Shown piece after piece: positions 1 to 5,420 of a DNA stretch of 9,152 nucleotides. The notes beneath the pieces were generated by a model that was given only the letters and a program-made list of their open reading frames with translations, had not been told where the DNA came from and ran no database searches. The DNA lies in assembly GCA_937967805.1 (NCBI GenBank), contig CALBTC010000011.1, positions 1 to 9,152 of the forward strand, given 5' to 3'. This DNA is from an uncultured Anaerolineaceae bacterium (GTDB lineage: Bacteria; Chloroflexota; Anaerolineae; Promineifilales; Promineifilaceae). Each line of letters starts with the position of its first letter. The first letter of the stretch is position 1. Made by a program: the position numbers and the translations under genes.

Positions 1-527
1 CGTTGGATTACAGACGGCCGTCTGTGGCTCAACTTGGCACGGATGCGGAACCCGGCTTATTGGTGAAGCTGAGTGAAGGCGTGAAGTTGCCCCAGAAAGA
101 AGGCATTTTGGCCCTGGGCGGTGAAGCGCGTGCAGCCCACTACCGGCTGCTCGATAATGCCGAAGCGCCGGAATTTCCCCAATCTCAGCCGGCGAAGCAG
201 TTGAAGATATTGCTGCTGACGCCCGCCTGGTTTTCCGGCGGCTGGCAGCCTGAAAGTGGCGATTGGGGCGCTTTGTTGGGCAATCCGGCGGGGCTGCGCC
301 TGGTGGCGGCGGCCGTCGGCCGGGCCCAATATTTGGGCGGGTGGAACGTGGCCACCAACTGGCACAAACCGATGCGCGCCTTTGTGCCGGCCGGGTCTGT
401 CTACTTTTTTGCAGCAGACGAGCCTATGACGCCACCAACCGCACTGACCGAAACGCCAGAAGAACAGCTTTATTTCGTGGAAAAAGGATTTGGTGCCTGT
501 GTCTGTGGGCAATGGTCCTGGCTTTAA
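1..527 (+). CDS. cmr3: Cmr3, RAMP subunit of type III-B complex (5'-truncated)
   Basis: This is the C-terminal 174 residues of Cmr3, the Cas5-like RAMP subunit that caps the crRNA 5' handle at the base of the Cmr complex next to Cas10. The frame is open to the window edge; the first full codon at 3 (TTG) is internal, not a start. Family marks in the fragment are GGEAR near residues 39-43, LLTPAWFSGGW at 71-81, RAFVPAGSVYFF at 125-136 and the closing glycine-rich GFGACVCGQW that ends Cmr3 proteins. Roughly half the protein is missing upstream, where cmr2/cas10 would be expected. It ends 147 bp before cmr4, with a large inverted repeat in between. The assignment rests on remembered Cmr3 motifs and on the Cmr4-5-6 genes that follow in order. 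Confidence 0.9.
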   Translation, partial: LDYRRPSVAQLGTDAEPGLLVKLSEGVKLPQKEGILALGGEARAAHYRLLDNAEAPEFPQSQPAKQLKILLLTPAWFSGGWQPESGDWGALLGNPAGLRLVAAAVGRAQYLGGWNVATNWHKPMRAFVPAGSVYFFAADEPMTPPTALTETPEEQLYFVEKGFGACVCGQWSWL

Positions 528-530
528 TAC

Positions 531-590
531 AGACCCTAAGGGTTTGTTCTGGAGCAATCTGACCTTTTAGAGGTTAAACCCTTAGGGTCT
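531..590. repeat. 15-bp perfect inverted repeat between cmr3 and cmr4
   Basis: AGACCCTAAGGGTTT at 531-545 is repeated exactly as its reverse complement at 576-590, with a 30-base loop. Each arm is itself nearly palindromic around a central A/T (ACCCT-W-AGGGT). The structure starts 3 bases after the cmr3 stop. No T-run follows the right arm directly (a T7 lies at 620-626, 29 bases further), so it does not look like a simple intrinsic terminator. The right arm is followed by TACCGGA, as is the right arm of the inverted repeat before the SAVED gene (ACCGGA), which suggests one family of intergenic elements. Confidence 0.85.
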
Positions 591-633
591 TACCGGAGAA
601 ACCTGAATAGTTACCTATCTTTTTTTATGGATT

Positions 634-647
634 CCCGCCTACGCGGG
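634..647. repeat. Small GC hairpin upstream of cmr4
   Basis: CCCGC at 634-638 pairs with GCGGG at 643-647 across a CTAC loop. It lies 17 bases before the cmr4 Shine-Dalgarno sequence and just after a T7 run at 620-626. The left flank (GGATTCCCGCC) resembles dispersed ATTCCCGC...GCGGGAAT repeats seen in many bacteria, but the right half is not conserved. Its function is unknown. Confidence 0.5.
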
Positions 648-674
648 TGGCCAGATAATCATCAGGAGAAAAAA

Positions 675-1622
675 ATGTATCTAAAATCGAAACTACTTTA
701 TTTGTACACAGAAACCCCGCTTCATGCCGGGGCCGGGGCCGGATTGGGCGCGATTGATTTACCCATCCAGCGCGAGCGAGTGACCCATTACCCCATCGTC
801 CAGGCCTCGGGCATCAAGGGGGCCATTCGCAGCCATGCCGTACCCGTGGGCGCAGATGATAACCTGAAACGGGAAGGAGACGTGGTCTTTGGACCAGAGA
901 ATCCGGCTACCGGTGATGATCACGCCGGGGCTTTTGCGCCGGGGGATGCCCGCATTTTGCTGTTTCCGGTACGCTCGCTGACGGGCGTTTTTGCCTGGAC
1001 CACCAGCCTGGACGTGCTGCGCCGCTGGCAGCGGGAGGCCACGGCCGTTGCCGGCCCCAACCTACCTGCTTTACCGGATAAAGAGCCGGACGACGGCCGT
1101 TGCTTCGTACCAGACACACGCGGCGTGGTGGCCCAAGATACGGTGGTTCTGGAGGAGTTTGCTTACACCGTCGATAACAGCCCCATGCAAATGGTGAAGG
1201 ATTTAGCCAAATGGCTGGCCAACCATGCGCTGCCCCAGGGAGACGAATACAGCTGGTGGCGCGACGGGTTGCAGAAAAAATTGGTCATCTTACCCGATGA
1301 CGATTTTCGTGACTTTGCCCGCTACGCCACAGAGGTGCTGACCCGCATTCGGCTGGAGCAGGAGACCAAGACGGTGAAAGATGGTGCCTTGTGGACCGAA
1401 GAACATTTGCCGGTAGATACCCTGCTGTTTGTGCCGGTACGGGCCACGCGCTTCCGCGCCGGCGAGGATGAGTGGCGTAAAGTGAATGGCTGGCAAAAGC
1501 TGGACGGGGCCGAAGCCCAGGCAGCGGCCGTTTTGCAGTGGGTAGAAGACCGGGTGAACGGCCGTATCCAGATCGGCGGCGATGAAACCGTAGGGCGCGG
1601 CGTTGTGGCCCTGCGCTGGTAG
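675..1622 (+). CDS. cmr4: Cmr4, backbone and target-RNA cleaving subunit of type III-B complex
   Basis: This 315-aa RAMP protein (Cas7 group) forms the helical filament of the Cmr complex and cuts bound target RNA at 6-nt intervals. The start is ATG 675, preceded by AGGAGA at 664-669. An in-frame ATG at 627 would add 16 residues read from the hairpin region and has no ribosome site. The N-terminus reads TETPLHAGAG, then IDLPIQRE and SGIKGAIR, the Cmr4 signature. D28 in IDLPIQRE sits where the catalytic aspartate of Cmr4 lies (D26 in Pyrococcus furiosus, from memory), so target RNA cleavage is probably intact. The glycine-rich RAMP loop GGDETVGRGVV is near the C-terminus. The stop codon overlaps the cmr5 Shine-Dalgarno sequence, so the two are probably translated as a unit. 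Confidence 0.95.
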   Translation: MYLKSKLLYLYTETPLHAGAGAGLGAIDLPIQRERVTHYPIVQASGIKGAIRSHAVPVGADDNLKREGDVVFGPENPATGDDHAGAFAPGDARILLFPVRSLTGVFAWTTSLDVLRRWQREATAVAGPNLPALPDKEPDDGRCFVPDTRGVVAQDTVVLEEFAYTVDNSPMQMVKDLAKWLANHALPQGDEYSWWRDGLQKKLVILPDDDFRDFARYATEVLTRIRLEQETKTVKDGALWTEEHLPVDTLLFVPVRATRFRAGEDEWRKVNGWQKLDGAEAQAAAVLQWVEDRVNGRIQIGGDETVGRGVVALRW

Positions 1623-1633
1623 GAGGTAAAAAA

Positions 1634-2029
1634 ATGAGCGAGCAAAAAAAGAGCAAGCAAAAAACAACTGAACAAGAGCGGGCCAAGCACGCCTGGCACC
1701 GTATTGAGCAGGTCGATGGCCAGGGTGACAGCGTCAAACAAAACTACGGCTCCTGGGCCAGAAAATTGCCGGCCATGATCCAAACCAATGGCCTGGCACA
1801 GACAATGGCTTTTTTATGCGCCAAAGGGAAAGATCATCACAAATTACTCTACCAGCACGTTTCCCAATGGATGTTAGAGAAAGAGGATGGCAAGCTGCTG
1901 CCCACTTTGCTGGAAGAAGATTCAGGTACCTACCGCCGCCGCACCACCGAAGCCATTGCCTACAGTTTGTGGCTGCGCCGCTTTGCCGAAGGCAAGGAGT
2001 GGGGCAGCGCGCAGGGAGCGGATGAGTGA
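1634..2029 (+). CDS. cmr5: Cmr5, small (Cas11-type) subunit of type III-B complex
   Basis: This 131-aa, mostly helical and charged protein matches Cmr5, which lines the inner filament of the Cmr complex beside Cmr4 and holds crRNA and target in place. Family marks are RAKHAWHRI, then YGSWARKLPAMIQTNGLAQT leading into MAFLCAK, and the C-terminal YRRRTTEAIAYSLWLRRFAEG. Its length is normal for Cmr5. The first 15 residues are Lys/Gln-rich and probably disordered. A strong AGGAGG at 1621-1626 overlaps the cmr4 stop and lies 7 bases before ATG 1634. The stop TGA (2027-2029) shares its last base with the cmr6 start in a TGATG overlap, the usual sign of translational coupling. Confidence 0.93.
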   Translation: MSEQKKSKQKTTEQERAKHAWHRIEQVDGQGDSVKQNYGSWARKLPAMIQTNGLAQTMAFLCAKGKDHHKLLYQHVSQWMLEKEDGKLLPTLLEEDSGTYRRRTTEAIAYSLWLRRFAEGKEWGSAQGADE

Positions 2030-3081
2030 TGGCTTTTCGTTACGCATTGCCCAAAAACACAAGTCGCCATGCCGGTCGCATCACCGGCTGCGGTAACCTG
2101 GGGCTGGTGCTGGATAAATACCAGCCGTGGGATTTTGTTTTGACCAACACAAACAAAAAGGCGGGGCAAGTAAGAGGTGATTGGTTTAAAGAGCTAACGG
2201 CCGTTGATAATCAGGAAAAGCTGTTTGATGCCCAACTGCTGGGCCGCGCCCGCCGCCGCTGGGAAGCCGTTGCCGGCGTGGCGCAAACCTTCCGGTTGTG
2301 GAATGCCACGCCGCTGCTGGTGGGTTTGGGCGGCGGCGGCACCCTGGAAACCGGCCTCACGCTGCATCCACTTTATGGCTTTCCGTACATTCCGGCCACC
2401 ACCCTGAAAGGCGTGGCCCGGGCGCGCATTTTTTACGCGCTGGCGGCCCAGCTGGGCGTGCCCGGCCTCACCAACGAGCAGGTTACAGAGTACAAAAGCA
2501 AAAATAAACGAACGCCTTTGCAGCTTCTGGATCAGCTGCTGGAAGCGGAGCTAACAGATGACGGCCAGGCGTGGCATCCCCTGCTGCAGCAGCTGCAAGC
2601 CGACAGCCTGGTGCAGGCTGAGGCCGGGCTGATTGCCAACATTGCACCGCAGCAGCTAAAAGCTGTGCTGGCTGAGAGCGACTTCCAGACTGTGTTTGGC
2701 GCCCTGGCCCAGGCGGGCAAGATCGTTTTCTTTGACGCCGTTCCGGCCGCCTTGCCTACCATCACGGTAGACATCATGAATCCTCACTACGCTGATTATT
2801 ACGGGGAGGGCAATGATAAAGCGCCGCACGAAGGGCATGCCCGGCTCAATCCGGTAACGTACCTGGCTGTGCAGAGCGGCGTGCCTTTTTTGTTTGCCGT
2901 GGGCGCGCGCCCTGGGGCGGCTGAAGCGCTGGCGCAAAAAGCGGCCACCTGGCTGCGCTCCGGCCTGATGAATTTAGGCGTCGGTGGTAAGACCAGCAGC
3001 GGCTATGGGTTGATGACCAACAGGAAGCCGCCTGACGTGACGCAACGTCGGCATCGACACTACTATGACAGGGGGGGCTGA
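2029..3081 (+). CDS. cmr6: Cmr6, RAMP subunit of type III-B complex
   Basis: This 350-aa protein is Cmr6, a Cas7-like RAMP that sits near the head of the filament beside Cmr1. The start is taken as ATG 2029 in the TGATG overlap with cmr5; GTG 2026 would add one residue. Marks are TPLLVGLGGG, YGFPYIPATTLKGVARA (the RAMP crRNA-contact region), FFDAVP, DIMNPHY at about 248-254 and the glycine-rich loop GVGGKTSSGYG at about 317-327. About 23 residues follow that loop, rich in Arg and His. The gene ends in a run of seven G (3071-3077), and a 49-codon ORF in another frame starts inside its last codons. A one-base change in that run would fuse the two, so the true C-terminus is uncertain. Confidence 0.93.
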   Translation: MAFRYALPKNTSRHAGRITGCGNLGLVLDKYQPWDFVLTNTNKKAGQVRGDWFKELTAVDNQEKLFDAQLLGRARRRWEAVAGVAQTFRLWNATPLLVGLGGGGTLETGLTLHPLYGFPYIPATTLKGVARARIFYALAAQLGVPGLTNEQVTEYKSKNKRTPLQLLDQLLEAELTDDGQAWHPLLQQLQADSLVQAEAGLIANIAPQQLKAVLAESDFQTVFGALAQAGKIVFFDAVPAALPTITVDIMNPHYADYYGEGNDKAPHEGHARLNPVTYLAVQSGVPFLFAVGARPGAAEALAQKAATWLRSGLMNLGVGGKTSSGYGLMTNRKPPDVTQRRHRHYYDRGG

Positions 3082-3214
3082 TGGGCGTTTATCATCCTGG
3101 CCGCAGATGGCGCGGTATTTGCAGGCGATGGATAAAGCGGCCGCCGCCAATCGCTACCGGTCGTTGAGCGAGATTGATGTACCGTGGTTCCGCAAGGAAA
3201 TGATTGCGATTTGA
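3065..3214 (+). CDS. Small 49-aa ORF overlapping the end of cmr6 (or Cmr6 tail displaced by a frameshift)
   Basis: An ATG at 3065 opens 49 codons to TGA 3212-3214. The product begins MTGGADGRLSSWPQMARYLQ and ends SEIDVPWFRKEMIAI. It matches no family I recognise. The codons favour G/C in the third position as the neighbouring cas genes do, and the amino-acid mix is protein-like, with a helical middle (RYLQAMDKAAAANRYRSL), so it is probably coding. It overlaps cmr6 by 17 bases and has no clear Shine-Dalgarno sequence. The overlap contains a G7 run (3071-3077). With six G's, cmr6 would read straight into this frame, adding about 45 residues to Cmr6. It may be a separate small coupled protein, or the true end of Cmr6 split by a sequencing error or slippage. 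It is too short for any firm call. Confidence 0.45.
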   Translation: MTGGADGRLSSWPQMARYLQAMDKAAAANRYRSLSEIDVPWFRKEMIAI

Positions 3215-3243
3215 CGTGAAGCGGTAAGAATGAAAATCCGTAC

Positions 3244-3283
3244 TCCGAACAGCCTTGTTCGGACATCGAACAGGATGTTCGAT
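3244..3283. repeat. Two tandem hairpins upstream of cas6
   Basis: TCCGAACA (3244-3251) pairs with TGTTCGGA (3256-3263) over a 4-base loop. ATCGAACA (3265-3272) pairs with TGTTCGAT (3276-3283) over a 3-base loop. The shared CGAACA...TGTTCG core recurs with a 20-base period. The second stem ends 5 bases before the AAGGAG (3289-3294) of cas6. In DNA this could be a double operator; in RNA it would form two 8-bp stems that could affect cas6 mRNA stability or translation. No T-run follows, so termination is unlikely. Confidence 0.8.
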
Positions 3284-3300
3284 TTACTAAGGAGCAGCTG

Positions 3301-4092
3301 ATGATTGCACAGAAACTTTTAGTAGAATTAGAAGCGCCCCCCGAGGCGGGCGGCATTGATGGCGAGCAGCTGACGGGACGGGGCCTGTTGGGTATGTTTT
3401 ATGAAGTGATGGGGCATTATGATGAGAAATTGGCCTCGTCGCTGCACGGCAACGGCCGTCCCAACCCCTTCACCCTCACGCCCTTATTTTCACCGCTGGG
3501 AGAGCTGGAGCGGCTGCAAATTGTGAGCCTGTCGGCGGCGTATGAGGATGTTTTTGCCGCCGCCTGGCAAACGGCCGTTGAGCGCCGGTTAACCTTAAAT
3601 TGGGGGCCGCAAACGTTCCATGCCCGGCAGGTGCAGTGTGAGAAGCGGGTTCACCTGGGCGAACTGGCCACCAGCGAGCCGGCCAGAATTGTGGGCCTGA
3701 ATTTCCTCTCGCCCACGGCCTTCAAGGCCGGGCCGGAAACGGTGCCTCTGCCCCTGGCCCATAGCGTGTTTAGACGGCCGTTTCACCTGTGGAACCAGCA
3801 GGCCGGCCAGCAGCCGATGCTGCAACTGCCGGAATCATGGCTGGATTGGTGCCAGCGGGACGTCTTTATCTATTCGCACGACATTTGCACCAAACAGGTG
3901 ACCATCCATCCGCGGCAGGCGCCGATGATTGGCTTTGTGGGCGAGGTGTGGTTCCGGGCCCACCAGGGCAGCGAGGTGCAGCTAAGCATCTTACACGCCC
4001 TGGCCCGCTTTGCCGCGTTTAGCGGCGTCGGCTGCAAAACGGCGATGGGCATGGGCAGCGTGGACTTTGTGGCGGCCTTGAACAGTTTGTAG
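3301..4092 (+). CDS. cas6: Cas6, CRISPR repeat-processing endoribonuclease
   Basis: This 263-aa RAMP-fold protein is Cas6, the metal-independent RNase that cuts the array transcript within each repeat and leaves an 8-nt 5' handle. Marks are NPFTLTPLF after a candidate catalytic His (H49, close to H46 of P. furiosus Cas6), tyrosines at 34 and 40 that could complete the site, a mid-protein RIVGLNFLSPTAFK strand, and the C-terminal GFVGEVWF followed by the glycine-rich ARFAAFSGVGCKTAMGMG. Its length is typical. ATG 3301 follows AAGGAG at 3289-3294 with ideal spacing. It is the only crRNA-maturation gene in view and most likely processes the array at 7149-9152, whose repeats end in GTTGAAAC. Tandem hairpins just upstream suggest separate control from cmr4-6. 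Confidence 0.9.
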   Translation: MIAQKLLVELEAPPEAGGIDGEQLTGRGLLGMFYEVMGHYDEKLASSLHGNGRPNPFTLTPLFSPLGELERLQIVSLSAAYEDVFAAAWQTAVERRLTLNWGPQTFHARQVQCEKRVHLGELATSEPARIVGLNFLSPTAFKAGPETVPLPLAHSVFRRPFHLWNQQAGQQPMLQLPESWLDWCQRDVFIYSHDICTKQVTIHPRQAPMIGFVGEVWFRAHQGSEVQLSILHALARFAAFSGVGCKTAMGMGSVDFVAALNSL

Positions 4093-4099
4093 CTAAATA

Positions 4100-4156
4100 A
4101 GATTGGATCAATTTTTGCTGTCAATAGATTTTCGCCAGAGCAAATTGGTCCAATCT
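4100..4156. repeat. Inverted pair of the 15-bp AGATTGG-W-CCAATCT element upstream of the SAVED gene
   Basis: AGATTGGATCAATTT at 4100-4114 pairs with AAATTGGTCCAATCT at 4142-4156 with one mismatch (a G-U pair in one strand's RNA) across a 27-base loop. It begins 7 bases after the cas6 stop and ends 5 bases before the AAAGGA ribosome site (4162-4167) of the next gene. The same element recurs as a pair at 5382-5414 after csx15. The arrangement matches the 531-590 repeat, including ACCGGA after the right arm. Confidence 0.85.
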
Positions 4157-4173
4157 ACCGGAAAGGATAAATC

Positions 4174-4977
4174 ATGATCGACATTTCTGAAGCGGTTCAA
4201 CTGCTGCAGCAATCCGGCTACACGCGGCTGGATGAAGTGCAGCGCGACCATGACCTGGTGGGCGAGCGGACGATTGTGCGCCCGCTGCACGTGGGCCAAC
4301 TGACCGTCTCTTACCTGCTGGGTGAGAAGGACAGCTACCGTAACGTGGCCCAGGAAGCGCTGCACGCCTTGCAGCAAAAGCTGGCCGATAGTTTTAACGA
4401 CGACGACGTGCAGCAGCTTTGTTTTGAACTGGACATTGCTTACGAAGACCTGGTCGCAGAAACGCATCTGGGTGTGGCGCGGGAGCTGGTGGCCTATGCC
4501 CGGCGCCACGGCCGATTAGCTGAACTTACACAAACGGCGCGCCGCCAACGGCCGCATCTAATCTGGCCCGATTTTCCGCAAACCCAACCGGCCGCCCTGG
4601 CGCCTAAAACTGATCTGGCCGTGGTGGTGGCCATCAACCAGATGGCCCTGGCCGGTGCGGCGGCATTTCTGGCGCAAAACCAGGTCGATGCTCACTTTGT
4701 GCTGCTGACCACCATGCCGGATTACAGGCACAGCAAGGCATTGCCGGAAACGGCCGACTGGGGCGACGTGGTGCAGGCATTTTCGCGCACCATGCAGCAT
4801 CGTGCCGTGCAGTTTCCCGGCCTGCGCCGCCACTTCTTCCTGGCCGCGCCGCTGCCGCTGGCCTTTGCCCTGGGCTGCGCCTGGGGCGTTGTCAATGAGG
4901 GGGATCATCTGTACCATTGGGCCGGCGAAACGTATGTTCAGGTGATGACGGTGTCACGCCACTGGAAGCTGCCATAA
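4174..4977 (+). CDS. EAD7-like death-fold adaptor fused to a compact SAVED-like cyclic-oligonucleotide sensor
   Basis: This is a probable receiver of Cas10-made cyclic oligoadenylate in the cytoplasm. Residues 1-60 match nothing I recognise. Residues 66-131 read as an effector-associated domain (EAD7-like, a death-fold adaptor): FNDDDVQQLCFELDIAYEDL, then GVARELVAYARRHGRLAEL and a closing RRQRPHLIW. Residues 146-262 resemble the C-terminal half of SAVED: a first strand DLAVVVAIN, VLLTTMP, then HFFLAAPLPLAFALG and LYHWAGETYVQVMTV. SAVED proteins normally have two CARF-like halves; here only one is evident, so the protein may need to dimerise or stack. No nuclease, protease, TIR or membrane segment is visible, so output probably goes through EAD contacts with another protein. 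ATG 4174 follows AAAGGA at 4162-4167. Its location right after cas6 and one base before csx15 supports a type III accessory role. The domain calls are from memory of motifs, without a profile search. Confidence 0.75.
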   Translation: MIDISEAVQLLQQSGYTRLDEVQRDHDLVGERTIVRPLHVGQLTVSYLLGEKDSYRNVAQEALHALQQKLADSFNDDDVQQLCFELDIAYEDLVAETHLGVARELVAYARRHGRLAELTQTARRQRPHLIWPDFPQTQPAALAPKTDLAVVVAINQMALAGAAAFLAQNQVDAHFVLLTTMPDYRHSKALPETADWGDVVQAFSRTMQHRAVQFPGLRRHFFLAAPLPLAFALGCAWGVVNEGDHLYHWAGETYVQVMTVSRHWKLP

Positions 4978-4978
4978 G

Positions 4979-5359
4979 ATGATTTTGCTAAACTTTGCCC
5001 ATCCCCTCAGCCAGGAGCAGCTGGCCGCCATCTATGAAGCGACGGGACAAACTGCGTGGGACGTGCGCCAGGTGAAGACGCAGTTCGACCATGAACGGCC
5101 GTTCACCGACCAGATCGTTACGCTGGTGGACGGTTTGCAAATCGAGGCAGACACCTGGCAAACGGTGCCTATTCTCATCAACCCCCCTTCGTTTAACGCC
5201 ATTGCCCTGGCGCTGCTGGCGGAGCTCAACGGCCGCATGGGGTATTTCCCGGCCATCATTCGCCTGAAGCCGCTGCCGGGCAGCCTGCCGCCGCAGTTTG
5301 CCTTTGCCGAAATCATCAACCTGCAAGCACAGCGCGACCAGGCCCGCGCCCGGCGCTAA
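4979..5359 (+). CDS. csx15: Csx15 family CRISPR accessory protein, predicted ring nuclease
   Basis: This 126-aa protein matches the Csx15 family, found beside type III systems and placed in the CARF-related superfamily as a predicted ring nuclease that breaks cyclic oligoadenylate. Marks are the N-terminal strand ILLNFAHPLSQEQLAAI, a middle FTDQIVTLVDG, then TVPILINPPSFNAIALALLA and ELNGRMGYFPAIIRLKPLPG. The last dozen residues are charged and probably flexible. Its length is normal for the family. ATG 4979 lies one base after the stop of the SAVED-like gene, with only a weak upstream GGAAG (4963-4967), so it is almost certainly co-translated with it. Together they look like a messenger receiver and its off-switch. 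The family call is good; the enzymatic role is an inference from the family. Confidence 0.8.
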   Translation: MILLNFAHPLSQEQLAAIYEATGQTAWDVRQVKTQFDHERPFTDQIVTLVDGLQIEADTWQTVPILINPPSFNAIALALLAELNGRMGYFPAIIRLKPLPGSLPPQFAFAEIINLQAQRDQARARR

Positions 5360-5381
5360 ATCCTGGCTGACCCGTGAGATT

Positions 5382-5414
5382 AGATTGGTCCAATCTGCCA
5401 GATTGGACCAATCT
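5382..5414. repeat. Inverted pair of AGATTGG-W-CCAATCT between csx15 and the WYL gene (possible bidirectional terminator)
   Basis: AGATTGGTCCAATCT at 5382-5396 and its exact reverse complement at 5400-5414 are separated by GCC, giving a 15-bp stem with a 3-base loop. It lies in the 61-bp gap between two convergent stops (5359 and 5421). A T6 run follows on the plus strand about 13 bases later, too far for a classic intrinsic terminator, though the position suits a bidirectional transcription barrier. The same 15-mer forms the pair at 4100-4156. Confidence 0.85.
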
Positions 5415-5420
5415 GCAATG

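Noticed and set aside
57..557. Long minus-strand open frames opposite cmr3, cmr4, the sensor and csx15
   Set aside because: They are shadows of GC-rich genes on the plus strand, with no family motifs and no ribosome sites.
627..674. Longer cmr4 start at ATG 627
   Set aside because: The extra 16 residues come from the intergenic hairpin, have no ribosome site and do not fit the family. ATG 675 has AGGAGA at good spacing.
3081..3167. ATG at 3081 overlapping the cmr6 stop (TGATG)
   Set aside because: It opens only 28 codons, rich in Arg, Trp and Pro, and looks non-coding; the overlapping 49-codon frame is more protein-like.
3244..3283. Possible LexA/SOS boxes (CGAAC...GTTCG) before cas6
   Set aside because: Half-site spacing is 6 and 5 bases, not the 4 of the Gram-positive-type box, and the perfect outer stems fit hairpins better. 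Kept as hairpins only.
4174..4977. CARF-HEPN (Csm6/Csx1) type RNase
   Set aside because: No R-x4-6-H HEPN motif in a suitable helical C-terminal domain. The C-terminus is the sensor-like part itself.
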